Assembly: GCA_019113745.1 (NCBI GenBank)
Contig: DXGV01000058.1
Coordinates: 1 to 56,454 of the forward strand
DNA from: Candidatus Blautia intestinavium
GTDB lineage: Bacteria; Bacillota; Clostridia; Lachnospirales; Lachnospiraceae
Reading direction: 5' to 3'
DNA: 56,454 nucleotides
Shown here piece by piece: positions 43,890-53,391 of the stretch. Numbering within the stretch: position 1 is the first letter of the stretch; each line of letters begins with the position of its first letter. Below the pieces are notes generated by a model. That model saw only the letters and a program-made list of their open reading frames with translations, was not told the origin of the DNA and ran no database searches. Made by a program: the position numbers and the translations under genes.

Positions 43890-44088
43890 AGTATAAATCC
43901 TCCTGTTTGATGGTGATTTTCGCGGAATATCCTTAAGTGTATAAGGGGCCATATGGACAAAAGGATAACCGCAGTTTTCTTCAGTATATCACATAAACGG
44001 TGTTTTTTGACAGAGAAAGAAATTTTGCGTAGACGAATAAAAAATACTTTGCTATAATAAAGCGATAAAACAGTGAGGAGATGACAAT

Positions 44089-44442
44089 ATGAAAGTGTTA
44101 GTATATAGAAAATGCAGTACCTGCCAGAAAGCCCTGAAATGGCTGGAAAGCCATCAGATCTTTTTTGAGGAGCGTGCCATTGTAGAAGAAAATCCCACCT
44201 ACGAGGAACTGAAAGAGTGGTATGAGAGAAGCGGCCTGCCACTGAAAAAATTTTTTAACACCAGCGGTATGCTGTACAAACAGATGAATCTGAAGGATAA
44301 ATTAAAAGAAATGTCACAGGAGGAACAGTTAAGACTCCTTGCCACAGACGGGATGCTTGTAAAGCGGCCGCTGGTGGTGGGCGAGGATTTTGTCCTTACC
44401 GGTTTCCGCGAAAAAGAATGGGAAGAAAAAATGCTGAAATAA
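44089..44442 (+). CDS. ArsC/Spx-family thioredoxin-fold protein
   Basis: This 117-aa cytosolic protein has the family's N-terminal redox motif RKCSTCQKALKWL with Cys9 and Cys12, followed by YEELKEWYERSGLPLKKFFNTSG and the C-terminal substrate-loop segment MLVKRPLVVGEDFVLTGF with the conserved RP. The CxxC arrangement resembles Spx and YffB-like members more than true arsenate reductases, and no ars genes are near. A GTGAGGAG box precedes the ATG; a TGC-TATAAT extended -10 lies at about 44051-44059. It could be a thiol-stress regulator or a reductase. Confidence 0.85.
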   Translation: MKVLVYRKCSTCQKALKWLESHQIFFEERAIVEENPTYEELKEWYERSGLPLKKFFNTSGMLYKQMNLKDKLKEMSQEEQLRLLATDGMLVKRPLVVGEDFVLTGFREKEWEEKMLK

Positions 44443-44544
44443 ATACCGGCTTAAGGAAAAGCGGGAACAATGAAAAGAAAAAAACACGATAGCCAGCGAG
44501 ATACAAAAGGGAAAACTGACTTGAAAAGAAACGGAGGAATAGAG

Positions 44545-46053
44545 ATGTCTGACAACGAAATGGTCAACCTGGACGAAATGGGAAGCCTGAAGGCCAGTAT
44601 GGAGGCTTTTCAGCAGGAGCTTCTCCATGGCCACAGAATCGATCCCAACCTGTATATTGAATATGATGTAAAGAGAGGCCTGCGTGATTCCGCAGGAAAA
44701 GGAGTGCTTACCGGCCTTACGGAGATCTCCGATGTGACGGCCTACGACCTGATCAACGGAAGAGCGATTCCGGCGGAGGGGCGGCTGTACTATCAGGGCT
44801 ACAATGTGTACGATCTTGTGAACGGGCTCCAGGGAAGGAAATTCGGCTTTGAAGAGACGATATACCTTCTTCTCTTCGGCAGGCTGCCCTCAGAGCAGGA
44901 TCTGGAGATGTTCACGGATATTCTGTCTCATTTCGAGACACTGTCAGGCAGATTTGTACGGGACGTTGTTATGAAAGGCTCCAATGCCAATATCATGAAC
45001 GCTATGCAGAGATGCGTGCTGTCCCTGTATACATATGATTCCCGTCCGGAGGATACTTCGGCGGAGAATGTACTGCGCCAGAGTATCGAGCTGATCGCCA
45101 AGCTTCCGCTGATCGCGGTATACTCCTACCATGCCTACCGTCATTTTAGAAGAGACGAGACATTGTTCATCCGCAATCCAGAGAAGGGGCTGTCACTGGC
45201 GGAGAATATCCTTCTGATGCTGCGGCCTGACAGGAAGTACACAGAGCTGGAAGCAAAGGTTCTGGATATCGCCCTGATCCTTCACGCAGAGCACGGCGGC
45301 GGAAACAATTCCACCTTTACCACTCATGTGGTTACTTCTTCCGGTACGGACACTTATTCGTCCATGGCTGCATCCATCGGTTCCCTGAAAGGCCCCCGGC
45401 ACGGCGGCGCAAATCTTAAAGTGCAGGATATGTTTGAGGATATCAAATCCCATGTGAAGAACTGGGAGGATGAAGGAGAGGTGGAGGCATATCTCCGCCG
45501 TATCCTGAACAAAGAAGCCTTCGACCGTTCCGGCCTGATCTACGGCATGGGCCATGCCGTTTATACCCTTTCCGATCCCCGGGAAGTGATCCTGAAAAAA
45601 TTTGCCCGCCAGCTTGCGGAGGAAAAGGGGCTGATGAAAGAATTCGCTCTCTATGAGCTGGTGGAGCGTCTGGCGGGCCGCCTTGTGATGGAGCAGAGAA
45701 AGCTCTTTAAGAATGTCTGCGCCAATGTGGATTTCTACAGCGGATTCGTATACACGATGCTTGGGATCCCCAAAGAGCTGTTTACGCCTATTTTCGCCAT
45801 CTCCCGTATTCCGGGATGGAGCGCTCACCGGCTGGAAGAGATCCTCAACGCAAGTAAGATCATCCGTCCGGCGTACAAATATGTAGGGCGTCATACGGAT
45901 TTCCAGCCCCTGGAAAAGAGGAAAACAGCCAGGGAGATCACACCGATTCTGGACAAAATGAAGCCGGATCCGGAAGGAACAAAAGAGGAAGATATTCAGA
46001 TGCCTCCGGAAACCGCAGTGGAAATTCAGCCGGTACCTGAAAAAGATAATTGA
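44545..46053 (+). CDS. Citrate/2-methylcitrate synthase
   Basis: I choose the ATG at 44545, with GGAGGA upstream, over an in-frame ATG at 44470 that would add a lysine-rich tail. The 502-aa enzyme condenses acetyl-CoA (or propionyl-CoA) with oxaloacetate. The catalytic triad regions are visible: LHAEHGGGNNSTF (His250), GPRHGGAN (His286), GMGHAVYT (His near 337) and VDFYSGFVYTMLGIP with the active Asp. It carries about 60 extra N-terminal residues compared with short citrate synthases, as in several Clostridia. No aconitase or isocitrate dehydrogenase is adjacent, so it may serve glutamate synthesis. Confidence 0.92.
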   Translation: MSDNEMVNLDEMGSLKASMEAFQQELLHGHRIDPNLYIEYDVKRGLRDSAGKGVLTGLTEISDVTAYDLINGRAIPAEGRLYYQGYNVYDLVNGLQGRKFGFEETIYLLLFGRLPSEQDLEMFTDILSHFETLSGRFVRDVVMKGSNANIMNAMQRCVLSLYTYDSRPEDTSAENVLRQSIELIAKLPLIAVYSYHAYRHFRRDETLFIRNPEKGLSLAENILLMLRPDRKYTELEAKVLDIALILHAEHGGGNNSTFTTHVVTSSGTDTYSSMAASIGSLKGPRHGGANLKVQDMFEDIKSHVKNWEDEGEVEAYLRRILNKEAFDRSGLIYGMGHAVYTLSDPREVILKKFARQLAEEKGLMKEFALYELVERLAGRLVMEQRKLFKNVCANVDFYSGFVYTMLGIPKELFTPIFAISRIPGWSAHRLEEILNASKIIRPAYKYVGRHTDFQPLEKRKTAREITPILDKMKPDPEGTKEEDIQMPPETAVEIQPVPEKDN

Positions 46054-46067
46054 AAACAGACAGGTTT

Positions 46068-46254
46068 TCTGGTATACTGTACCGGAATAAGGGAGTAGTC
46101 AGTACCAGACGATCCGCTTACTTTGCCGGCGAGAGCGCCGGAGCGGAGTATACTGTAATGCAGGGTATGATGATGTCAACATTCTGGAGAAATTCCTGGC
46201 GTCATCTGAAATGACGAGACTTATCCGCCGCAGGCGGATAGTCTCTTTTTTTCG
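46068..46254 (+). promoter_or_regulatory. yybP-ykoY manganese riboswitch with terminator
   Basis: The leader holds both conserved elements of the yybP-ykoY aptamer: GGGAGTAG (46091-46098) and CTTTGCCGG (46121-46129), on two facing helices closed by GTATACTG/AGTATAC pairing. An intrinsic terminator, GAGAC-TTATCCGCC with GGCGGATAGTCTC and a T-run, spans 46216-46252. Mn2+ binding is known in this family to favour readthrough into manganese exporters, and mntP follows directly. Confidence 0.9.
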
Positions 46255-46339
46255 CGAAAATCCGGCAGGCGTCTGTCCGGGAACTGAAGAGAACCTGGCT
46301 TCTTTATTCTATATTTACAATGTACGGAGGAATGAAAAG

Positions 46340-46897
46340 ATGAGTTTATGGGAACTTTTTATACTGGCGGTGGGACTGTCCATGGACGCTTTTTCTGTGG
46401 CTGTCTGTAAGGGGCTTTCCGTTGCGCAGGTGAAGAAAAAACATATACTGACAGCGGGAATTTATTTCGGATTGTTCCAGGCCCTGATGCCGGCCGTCGG
46501 CTACCTTCTTGGAACAGGATTCCAGGCGCAGATCCAGGCGGTGGACCACTGGATCGCCTTTATCCTTCTTTCTGTCATCGGTATCAATATGATCCGCGAA
46601 TCCAGAGGCGAGGCGGAAAGCCTTGACGACTCCTTCACTTTTAAAGCGATGATTCCCCTTGCCGTGGCAACCAGCATTGACGCCCTTGCGGTGGGAGTGA
46701 CTTTCGCTTTCCTGAAAGTGCAGATTGTTCCAGCGGTGAGCTTCATCGGCGTGGTAACTTTTGTCATTTCCTGCGCCGGAGTTGTGATCGGAAACCGTTT
46801 CGGGGCGAAATACAAATCAAAGGCAGAACTGGCAGGCGGTATTGTCCTGGTGTGCATGGGAATCAAGATTCTGGTGGAGCATCTGTTTTTCGGTTAA
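46340..46897 (+). CDS. mntP: Manganese efflux pump MntP
   Basis: The ATG at 46340 has GGAGG upstream and gives the typical 185-aa, six-helix MntP; the longer in-frame start at 46211 would fall in the terminator stem. The two duplicated half-motifs with membrane aspartates are present: [17 protein letters not shown] (near 10-26) and [16 protein letters not shown] (near 110-125). The protein exports Mn2+ across the cytoplasmic membrane to prevent toxicity. The Mn riboswitch immediately upstream confirms both identity and regulation. Confidence 0.95.
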   Translation: MSLWELFILAVGLSMDAFSVAVCKGLSVAQVKKKHILTAGIYFGLFQALMPAVGYLLGTGFQAQIQAVDHWIAFILLSVIGINMIRESRGEAESLDDSFTFKAMIPLAVATSIDALAVGVTFAFLKVQIVPAVSFIGVVTFVISCAGVVIGNRFGAKYKSKAELAGGIVLVCMGIKILVEHLFFG

Positions 46898-46962
46898 GTT
46901 CTTATTAAGAGAAAAGTAGAAATTATCCGGATTTTTTATATTATTTTCGTGCAAGACTACAA

Positions 46963-46992
46963 TTGACAGTTTTAGCGCACTGATGCTATAAT
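46963..46992 (+). promoter_or_regulatory. Urease operon promoter
   Basis: TTGACA (46963-46968) and an extended -10 TGC-TATAAT (46984-46992) are 18 nt apart. It is among the best sigma-A matches in the window. Confidence 0.85.
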
Positions 46993-47025
46993 GCGGGAAA
47001 GTTAAAAAATTCTACATTGCTTTTT

Positions 47026-47067
47026 ACGGACGAAGATGTCGAAAAGATGTCTTTGTCCGTTTTTTTA
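47026..47067 (+). terminator. Leader terminator (attenuator) of the urease operon
   Basis: ACGGACGAAGA (47026-47036) pairs with TCTTTGTCCGT (47050-47060, one G-T pair) and is followed by seven Ts, between the promoter and ureA. Any transcript from 46963 must read through it, so urease is probably controlled by antitermination or processive readthrough. Confidence 0.7.
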
Positions 47068-47090
47068 TTTCATAAAAAAGGAGGACACTT

Positions 47091-47393
47091 ATGCGATTAA
47101 CCCCAAAGGAACAGGAAAAACTTATGCTCCATGTGGCCGGAAATCTGGCGAAGGAGAGGAAAGGACGCGGCCTGAAACTGAACTATGTGGAGGCGGTGGC
47201 CTATATCAGTTCAGAGCTTCTGGAACTGGCGAGAGACGGAAAGGAAGTTGTGGAACTGATGCAGCTTGGTACAAAAATGCTCACAAAAGAAGACGTTATG
47301 GACGGTGTGGCGGATATGGTGCACGAGGTACAGGTGGAAGCCACCTTCCCGGACGGCACGAAGCTTGTAACGGTTCATAACCCCATTCAGTAA
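47091..47393 (+). CDS. ureA: Urease gamma subunit
   Basis: The 100-aa protein is a full-length UreA, beginning [24 protein letters not shown] and ending with [18 protein letters not shown], the family signature. It forms the trimeric (alpha-beta-gamma)3 apoenzyme with UreB and UreC in the cytosol. AAAAGGAGG precedes the ATG. The gene is separate from ureB (not fused as in Helicobacter), and only 12 nt separate them. Confidence 0.97.
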   Translation: MRLTPKEQEKLMLHVAGNLAKERKGRGLKLNYVEAVAYISSELLELARDGKEVVELMQLGTKMLTKEDVMDGVADMVHEVQVEATFPDGTKLVTVHNPIQ

Positions 47394-47405
47394 GGAGGAG
47401 GCAGA

Positions 47406-47771
47406 ATGAAAATAGGCGAAATCATCCCAATGGACAGAGAGATCACATTAAACGAGGGCAAGCCGGTGGCGACAATTTCCGTGGCAAACGTGGGAGACCG
47501 TCCCGTGCAGGTGGGTTCCCATTTCCACTTTTTTGAAGTGAACCGCTGCCTGAAATTTGACAGAGAAAAAGCTTATGGTTTCCATCTGGATATTCCTTCC
47601 GGAACTTCTGTACGTTTTGAACCGGGAGAGGAGAAAGAAGTACAGCTCACCGCCATCGGCGGAACAAAGCGGGTCTTTGGATTCAACGATCTGACCTGTT
47701 CCCAGATTTCGGAAGTGGATAAAAAGGCGGCCATGGAAAACGCGGCGAGAAAGGGTTTTCTCGCGGAATAA
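47406..47771 (+). CDS. ureB: Urease beta subunit
   Basis: The 121-aa UreB has the conserved [18 protein letters not shown] start, the core [23 protein letters not shown] and the end [17 protein letters not shown]. It is a structural subunit, with the HFHFFEVN stretch packing near the alpha-subunit active-site flap. AAGGAGG lies 5 nt before the ATG. The length is as usual for three-gene ureases. Confidence 0.97.
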   Translation: MKIGEIIPMDREITLNEGKPVATISVANVGDRPVQVGSHFHFFEVNRCLKFDREKAYGFHLDIPSGTSVRFEPGEEKEVQLTAIGGTKRVFGFNDLTCSQISEVDKKAAMENAARKGFLAE

Positions 47772-47796
47772 AAAGACAGCACAGCAGGAGGTAAAT

Positions 47797-49518
47797 ATGA
47801 GTGTAAAAATATCTGGTGAGAAATACGCGATGATGTACGGCCCCACAGTGGGCGATAAAGTTCGTCTTGCAGATACAGACCTGGTGATCGAAGTAGAAAA
47901 AGATTATACAACATATGGAGACGAGATTAAATTCGGCGGCGGCAAAACCATCCGGGACGGCATGGGACAGTCGGTAAAGACCACAAGCGCCGACGGCGAC
48001 CTGGATCTTGTTATCACGAACGCCCTGATCGTGGACAGCACGGGGATCGTCAAAGCAGATATAGGGATCAAGGACGGAAAAATCAAAGGGATCGGAAAAG
48101 CGGGGAATCCCAGTGTGATGGACGGCGTAACTCCGGGAATGACGGTGGGAGCTTCCACAGAGGCTCTGGCCGGCGAGGGAATGATTGTAACGGCGGGCGG
48201 CATTGACACCCACATTCATTTCATCTGTCCCCAGCAGATCGACTGCGCTCTGTATTCCGGCGTGACGACGATGATCGGCGGCGGAACCGGACCTGCGGAC
48301 GGCACAAACGCCACCACCTGTACGCCGGGACCCTGGAATCTGGAAATGATGCTGCGGGCGGCGGACGAATATCCTATGAACCTGGGCTTCCTTGGAAAAG
48401 GAAACTGCTCTGACGAGCGGCCGCTGGTTGAGCAGGTAAAGGCGGGAGCTATGGGTCTGAAGATCCACGAGGACTGGGGCTCCACTCCGGCTGTCATTGA
48501 CCACTGCCTGAATGTGGCGGACGAGTACGATGTGCAGGTGGCGATCCACACCGATACATTAAATGAGGGAGGCTGCGTGGAAGATACGATCCACGCCATC
48601 GGAGGCCGGACCATTCACACCTATCATACAGAGGGCGCTGGCGGAGGACATGCCCCTGATATCATTAAGGCGGCTTCCACTCCGAATATCCTGCCCTCCT
48701 CCACCAATCCCACGATGCCATTCACCGTCAATACACTGGATGAGCATCTTGATATGCTGATGGTCTGCCATCATCTTGACAAAAAGATCCCGGAGGATGT
48801 GGCGTTTGCGGACTCCCGTATCCGTCCGGAAACTATTGCCGCTGAGGATGTGCTTCACGACATGGGCGTATTCAGTATGATGAGCTCCGACTCCCAGGCA
48901 ATGGGACGTATCGGAGAAGTGATCACCCGTACCTGGCAGACAGCAAGCAAAATGAAAGAAGAACGGGGAGAGCTGCCGGAAGACAGAGGACACGGCAACG
49001 ATAATTTCCGGGTAAAGCGGTATATCTCCAAATATACCATCAATCCGGCGATCACTCACGGGATCTCCAGATACGTGGGGTCTGTGGAGCCGGGCAAACT
49101 GGCGGATCTTGTTCTGTGGAATCCGGCGTTCTTTGGCGTAAAACCGGATATGATCATCAAAGGGGGCATGATCATCGCCTCCAAGATGGGAGACGCCAAC
49201 GCTTCCATTCCCACCACTCAGCCGGTACTTTATCAGCCCATGTTTGCCGCCCATGGAAGAGCGAAATACGCATCCTGTCTGACCTTTGTATCCAAAGCCG
49301 CCATGGAAGAGCATGTGAAAGAAAAATACGGCCTGGAGAAAAACGTGGTTCCTGTGGAAAACTGCCGGAATATCGGGAAAAAGGATATGGTTTACAACGA
49401 CAGGACGCCGGAGATCACCGTAGATCCGGAAACGTATGAGGTAAAGGCGGACGGGGAGACGCTTACCTCCAGGCCGGCGAAGAAGCTTCCTCTGACTCAG
49501 TTATATAACCTGTTCTGA
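47797..49518 (+). CDS. ureC: Urease alpha (catalytic) subunit
   Basis: The 573-aa enzyme hydrolyses urea to ammonia and carbamate at a dinuclear nickel centre. The visible active site comprises His139/His141 (DTHIHF), the lysine carbamylated to bridge the nickels, Lys222 in [10 protein letters not shown], His251 and His277, the flap Cys324 in MVCHHL, and Asp365 in SSDSQAMGR. Everything needed for activity is intact. It is preceded by AGGAGG and followed by the channel and nickel-insertion genes. The length matches typical UreC. Confidence 0.98.
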   Translation: MSVKISGEKYAMMYGPTVGDKVRLADTDLVIEVEKDYTTYGDEIKFGGGKTIRDGMGQSVKTTSADGDLDLVITNALIVDSTGIVKADIGIKDGKIKGIGKAGNPSVMDGVTPGMTVGASTEALAGEGMIVTAGGIDTHIHFICPQQIDCALYSGVTTMIGGGTGPADGTNATTCTPGPWNLEMMLRAADEYPMNLGFLGKGNCSDERPLVEQVKAGAMGLKIHEDWGSTPAVIDHCLNVADEYDVQVAIHTDTLNEGGCVEDTIHAIGGRTIHTYHTEGAGGGHAPDIIKAASTPNILPSSTNPTMPFTVNTLDEHLDMLMVCHHLDKKIPEDVAFADSRIRPETIAAEDVLHDMGVFSMMSSDSQAMGRIGEVITRTWQTASKMKEERGELPEDRGHGNDNFRVKRYISKYTINPAITHGISRYVGSVEPGKLADLVLWNPAFFGVKPDMIIKGGMIIASKMGDANASIPTTQPVLYQPMFAAHGRAKYASCLTFVSKAAMEEHVKEKYGLEKNVVPVENCRNIGKKDMVYNDRTPEITVDPETYEVKADGETLTSRPAKKLPLTQLYNLF

Positions 49519-49607
49519 CGAAGCCGGAGCTTCCGGCCTGACAGAGACAGAAGAGAAAACAGCGGCGGTATCTGCCGCCGCAAAAAAGGAATAAAGGAGA
49601 GGACAAG

Positions 49608-50114
49608 ATGTTAGGCGTTTGTTTATTGTTTGTGGGGATCGTGCTGATCAACAACGGCATGTGTAATTTTTACAAGGTGGACGGCAGATCCCTGGCGGTG
49701 ATGAATATTTTTACGGGCGGCCTTTCCCTGTTTATCAATTTTGTAAATCTTGTACAGGGAAATTACTATGCCGCCGGAACGGGACTCCTGTTCTGTTTTA
49801 CTTATCTTTTTGTGGCGGTCAATAATATTTTCGGGCTCAGTTCCATACCCTTTGCCTGGTTTTCCACCTTTGTGGCGGTGAACGCGGTGATCTGCGGAAC
49901 CCTGGAGGGCTTTGCGGGCATCCCGGCTCTTGGTATTCAGCCGGATATCCGCTGGGCGGGAATCTGGTATCTGTGGGCAATCCTCTGGGGCACTTCCTTT
50001 GTGGAGGATATCATGGGAAAGAAGCTGGGGAAATTCGTCCCGGCGCTGCAGGTGTTCGAGGGCGTTGTGACGGCATGGATCCCCGGCCTTCTGATGATGA
50101 CAGGAAACTGGTAG
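49608..50114 (+). CDS. ureI: AmiS/UreI-family urea channel
   Basis: This 168-aa inner-membrane protein has six hydrophobic segments and the AmiS/UreI features: LLFVGIVLINNGMCNFYKVDGRS at the start, FVAVNNIFGL (about 80-89), WYLWAILWGTSFVED (near 122-136) and an ending VTAWIPGLLMMTGNW. Family members are urea or short-chain amide channels, in Helicobacter proton-gated. It lies between ureC and ureE, 89 nt after the alpha subunit. Whether it is pH-gated is not readable from the sequence. It presumably admits host urea. Confidence 0.93.
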   Translation: MLGVCLLFVGIVLINNGMCNFYKVDGRSLAVMNIFTGGLSLFINFVNLVQGNYYAAGTGLLFCFTYLFVAVNNIFGLSSIPFAWFSTFVAVNAVICGTLEGFAGIPALGIQPDIRWAGIWYLWAILWGTSFVEDIMGKKLGKFVPALQVFEGVVTAWIPGLLMMTGNW

Positions 50115-50227
50115 AACTTAAATCTGCGGAAAACCGGCGGAGGATAGCGTCAGTACACATGAGGCACAGACTGTTGCCCGCTGTATACCGATGCTGTCAG
50201 GATACATAGAACAAAAAGGAGAACGCA

Positions 50228-50707
50228 ATGATCTGTGAAAAAATTCTGGGAAAAGTGACAGATGAGGAATTTAAAGGGAAAAAAATAGATTATGTGGATA
50301 TTTTCTGGGACGAGGCTTTCAAAAAACTGCACAGGAAAACATCTGCGGCCGGCGTGGAGCTGGGCATACGTCTGGACGATTCTGTGCTTACAAAGGGACT
50401 GCGTCAGGACGATGTGCTGGCCGTGGAGGGAGATACGGTGTATGCTGTGCGGATCCCGCCCTGCGAGATCCTGATCGTCCGCATTGATCCCCGCCACCCG
50501 AAAATGACGGCCAAGGTGTGTTACGAGATCGGGAACCGCCATGCGCCGCTGTTCTGGGGAAACGAAGAGGGAACTTTTATTACGCCGTACAATGAGCCTA
50601 TGCGGGCGATGCTGGAAAAGCTTCACGGTGTTTCGGTAGAGAAGGCAGAGACGGCGCTTGACTTTGACCGCCGGATTTCCGCGTCGGTACATTCCCATAC
50701 ACACTGA
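50228..50707 (+). CDS. ureE: Urease accessory protein UreE
   Basis: The 159-aa nickel metallochaperone has an N-terminal peptide-binding-like domain and a C-terminal metal domain with the conserved GNRHAPLFW motif (about 107-115). The C-terminal tail is short, SVHSHTH, with only three histidines, compared with the His-rich tail of Klebsiella UreE, so it probably delivers rather than stores nickel. AAAAGGAG precedes the ATG. It hands Ni2+ to UreG. Confidence 0.94.
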   Translation: MICEKILGKVTDEEFKGKKIDYVDIFWDEAFKKLHRKTSAAGVELGIRLDDSVLTKGLRQDDVLAVEGDTVYAVRIPPCEILIVRIDPRHPKMTAKVCYEIGNRHAPLFWGNEEGTFITPYNEPMRAMLEKLHGVSVEKAETALDFDRRISASVHSHTH

Positions 50708-50886
50708 TCTGTTTTATGCCGTGCGAAGTGTTGGTGAGCCGGAAGTGCTGCAGCGCCAGGAGTATAACAGAGTATGGGAAAAAGGGTTCGCTGTGTTTTT
50801 CGGACAGAAGGGACTCTGACTACGCTTTGAAATGTCCTGCTAAACAGGAAAGTACCATGACGAATGAGAAACAGGAGGATCTGGAA

Positions 50887-51582
50887 ATGACAGAAGGAAT
50901 TTCAAAATTCCTGCTTCTGCAGGTAAACGACGCTTTATTTCCCATCGGAGGTTATTCCCATTCCTATGGTCTGGAAACTTATATCCAGAAGGGTATTGTA
51001 AAAGACGAGGACAGCGCGGGAGAGTTTATCCGGAAGCGTCTTCAGTATAATTTTTTTTATAACGATTTTTTCGCGGCCCGTCTTGCCTGGGAATACAGTG
51101 AGGAAGAAAATATGGAGGCTCTCGAGGAACTGGAAACTATTATGGAGGCGGGCAAAATCCCCAGAGAAACAAGGGAGGCGAGCAGGAAGCTTGGAGCCCG
51201 GTTTGTGAAAACCCTTTCCGGGATCGAGGTTCCCTTCCGGAACGGGGTGTTTTTCCGGTACAGAGAGATGCGGAAGGGGAAAACCACCCATCACGCGGTA
51301 GCCTACGGTGTGTTCTGCCAGTCGGCTGGAATCTCCCGGAAGGATTGTCTGGAACATTTTCTGTACGCGCAGACTTCCGCCATGGTGACAAACTGTGTGA
51401 AGACCATTCCTTTGAGCCAGTCGGCCGGGCAGAAGCTTCTGGCGGAAACTTACGAACTTCTGGAAACAATGACGGAAAGGGTACAGGAGCTCTCCGACCA
51501 CTGGCTGGGGCTTTCCGGCCCGGGCTTCGATCTTCGGTGTATGCAGCATGAAGGTCTGTATTCCAGGATCTACATGTCCTGA
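50887..51582 (+). CDS. ureF: Urease accessory protein UreF
   Basis: The 231-aa all-helical protein has the UreF start FLLLQVNDALFPIGGYSHSYGLETYIQ and later HHAVAYGVFCQSAGI and AMVTNCVKTIPLSQSAGQKLL. It acts in the UreD-UreF-UreG nickel-insertion complex as a GTPase-modulating bridge. I choose the ATG at 50887 for its AGGAGG box; in-frame starts at 50857 and 50716 would add non-conserved residues. The 180-nt gap before it shows no other gene. Confidence 0.94.
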   Translation: MTEGISKFLLLQVNDALFPIGGYSHSYGLETYIQKGIVKDEDSAGEFIRKRLQYNFFYNDFFAARLAWEYSEEENMEALEELETIMEAGKIPRETREASRKLGARFVKTLSGIEVPFRNGVFFRYREMRKGKTTHHAVAYGVFCQSAGISRKDCLEHFLYAQTSAMVTNCVKTIPLSQSAGQKLLAETYELLETMTERVQELSDHWLGLSGPGFDLRCMQHEGLYSRIYMS

Positions 51583-51676
51583 GGACAGGGAAAAATAGAA
51601 TGGGATACTGCGCGCATAAAAGTATGGGCGGGCCATTCTGGCAGAGAAAAAATATATTGGAAAAGAGGATAAGGAA

Positions 51677-52285
51677 ATGTCATATGTAAAAATCGGCGTG
51701 GCGGGTCCGGTGGGTTCCGGAAAAACCGCCCTTATTGAATGTCTTACCAGAAAGATGGCTTCCGAATACAGTATCGGAGTCATCACAAATGATATCTATA
51801 CAAAGGAGGACGCGGAATTTTTGAGCAGAAATTCGGTTCTTCCCAGAGAAAGGATCATCGGAGTGGAGACGGGCGGCTGTCCCCACACGGCGATCCGGGA
51901 GGACGCCTCCATGAATCTGGAGGCGGTAGATGAGATGATGGAAAAATTTCCGGATATACAGCTTCTTTTCATTGAGAGCGGCGGAGACAATCTTTCCGCC
52001 ACCTTCAGCCCTGAACTGGTGGACGCCACCATTTTTGTCATCGACGTTGCCGAGGGAGACAAGATACCGAGAAAAGGCGGACCGGGGATTACAAAATCGG
52101 ATCTTCTGGTGATCAATAAGATTGATCTCGCTCCCTATGTGGGAGCCGACCTCTCTGTCATGGACCGGGATTCCCGGAAAATGAGAGGCGACCGGCCGTT
52201 TCTGTTTACTAATATCCGGGCCCAGGACGGAACAGACAAAGTAATCGAGTGGATAAAGAAAAATGTTCTTCTGGAAGGTTGTTGA
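51677..52285 (+). CDS. ureG: Urease accessory GTPase UreG
   Basis: The 202-aa SIMIBI-class GTPase has the P-loop GPVGSGKT (10-17), the [12 protein letters not shown] segment, the nickel-binding CPH motif in [28 protein letters not shown], and the guanine-specificity motif NKIDLAP. It couples GTP hydrolysis to nickel transfer to UreC. AAGAGGATAAGGA precedes the ATG. Its stop is 2 nt from the preferred ureD start. Confidence 0.97.
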   Translation: MSYVKIGVAGPVGSGKTALIECLTRKMASEYSIGVITNDIYTKEDAEFLSRNSVLPRERIIGVETGGCPHTAIREDASMNLEAVDEMMEKFPDIQLLFIESGGDNLSATFSPELVDATIFVIDVAEGDKIPRKGGPGITKSDLLVINKIDLAPYVGADLSVMDRDSRKMRGDRPFLFTNIRAQDGTDKVIEWIKKNVLLEGC

Positions 52286-52287
52286 GA

Positions 52288-53094
52288 GTGAGCGCAGAGA
52301 ATAAATTTGGAAAAAAATCCCAGGTCAGGCTGGAGACAGAGCTGAGAGACGGGAAAGTGATCTTAAGCGACGTATATTTTACAGCTCCTTTTAAGGTGAT
52401 GCTGCCGTTTTATGTACAGCCGGATTATATGCAGGTAATGGTGCTTTCCGCTTCCGCCGGGATCATGGAGGGGGACGAGCAGGAATTTTACCTTCATATA
52501 AAAAAAGATACCAACATGGAGTATCTCTCCCAGGCCTATGAAAAAATACATAAAATGAAAGAGGGGATGGCCCGCCGGCATACGAAGATCGTGGTGGAGC
52601 CGGGAGCGTATCTGAAATATGCGCCCCTTCCCACCATTCCTTTCCGGGATTCCGCTTTTGAGAATGTTCTTGATATCCGACTGGAAGATCCTACATCCCG
52701 CCTTCTGTTCCAGGAGATCCTTTCCTGCGGGCGCGCTGCCAGAGGAGAGGCTTTCGCCTATCGGTTTTATCATAATAGGGTATCTGTGTATCAGAAAGAT
52801 ACGCTTGTTTATCTGGACAACACCAGATACGAGCCGTCGCTGTTTGAGATGAACGGGATGGGAATGTACGAAGGGTTTACCCATCTTCTGAATCTTGTGT
52901 TTTTTAATATCGAAAAATCCGAAAACTGGATGGGGCAGGTGCGCGCCCTTCTGGACGAGCGGGAGGATCTGGAGGGCGGCGCGACCCGCACTGCCGGCGG
53001 AGACGCCGTCGTGCGTATCCTGGGAAGAAGCGCGGAATCACTTCTGAAGGTATCGGAAGAGATCCAGAAGATTGCAGTTACCCCACCCGCATAA
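52288..53094 (+). CDS. ureD: Urease accessory protein UreD (UreH)
   Basis: The product (about 268 aa) scaffolds the UreFG complex on the apo-urease and channels nickel. Family segments are FTAPFKVMLPFY, MVLSASAGIMEGDEQEFYLHI and LKYAPLPTIPFRDSAFEN. No ATG start is available: GTG at 52288 lies 9 nt after GGAAGG and is my choice, with TTG at 52282 (overlapping the ureG stop) and GTG at 52249 as alternatives. It is the last gene of the urease operon; no nickel importer is in the window. Confidence 0.92.
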   Translation: MSAENKFGKKSQVRLETELRDGKVILSDVYFTAPFKVMLPFYVQPDYMQVMVLSASAGIMEGDEQEFYLHIKKDTNMEYLSQAYEKIHKMKEGMARRHTKIVVEPGAYLKYAPLPTIPFRDSAFENVLDIRLEDPTSRLLFQEILSCGRAARGEAFAYRFYHNRVSVYQKDTLVYLDNTRYEPSLFEMNGMGMYEGFTHLLNLVFFNIEKSENWMGQVRALLDEREDLEGGATRTAGGDAVVRILGRSAESLLKVSEEIQKIAVTPPA

Positions 53095-53109
53095 TCTGTC
53101 TTAGCTCCG

Positions 53110-53250
53110 TAAGGAGCGTGACTGGAGCATTGATGAGGCGACAAGTGCGCATGCAGGGAGGGGCTGTGTAGGCAAAGTAACCGCCTCTGTGCTGAATGAT
53201 GAGGCAATGAATGCACTTGTGGGGAGAAGTTGTGAATAGTATCGCGTGGC
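53110..53250. repeat. Two diverged copies of an intergenic repeat
   Basis: Blocks starting GATGAGGCGACAAGTGCGC (about 53132) and GATGAGGCAATGAATGCAC (about 53199) share their order of motifs (GATGAGGC, then AGTGC or GCAC, GGGGAG, TTGTG or CTGTG) about 67 bp apart. Short frames across it are not convincing genes. Confidence 0.5.
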
Positions 53251-53282
53251 GGGGAAATCTGGATAAGGTTAAGGGAATTTTG

Positions 53283-53311
53283 TTGACAGTGATATCCGGC
53301 TGCATTATCAT
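53283..53311 (+). promoter_or_regulatory. Promoter of the diguanylate cyclase gene
   Basis: TTGACA (53283-53288) and TATCAT (53306-53311) are 17 nt apart, about 80 nt before the GGDEF gene. Confidence 0.75.
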
Positions 53312-53325
53312 ATATAGGAAATATT

Positions 53326-53371
53326 GCGTTAATGTACAAGGGGACAATGTTGCCCCCTTGTACATTAACGC
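53326..53371 (+). repeat. 22-bp inverted repeat in the diguanylate cyclase leader
   Basis: GCGTTAATGTACAAGGGG with ACAA (53326-53347) and TTGCCCCC with TTGTACATTAACGC (53350-53371) are near-perfect inverted copies separated by two bases. It shares the TGTACAAGGGG-CAAT core with the ends of element C. Transcribed from 53318, it would form a hairpin near the mRNA 5' end. Confidence 0.8.
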
Positions 53372-53391
53372 TATGGTAAGCAGGTGGCAAA

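Noticed and set aside
47026-47067. ANTAR-type paired hairpins in the urease leader
   Set aside because: Only the terminator stem is clear; I could not find the two hexaloop hairpins that ANTAR antiterminators need.
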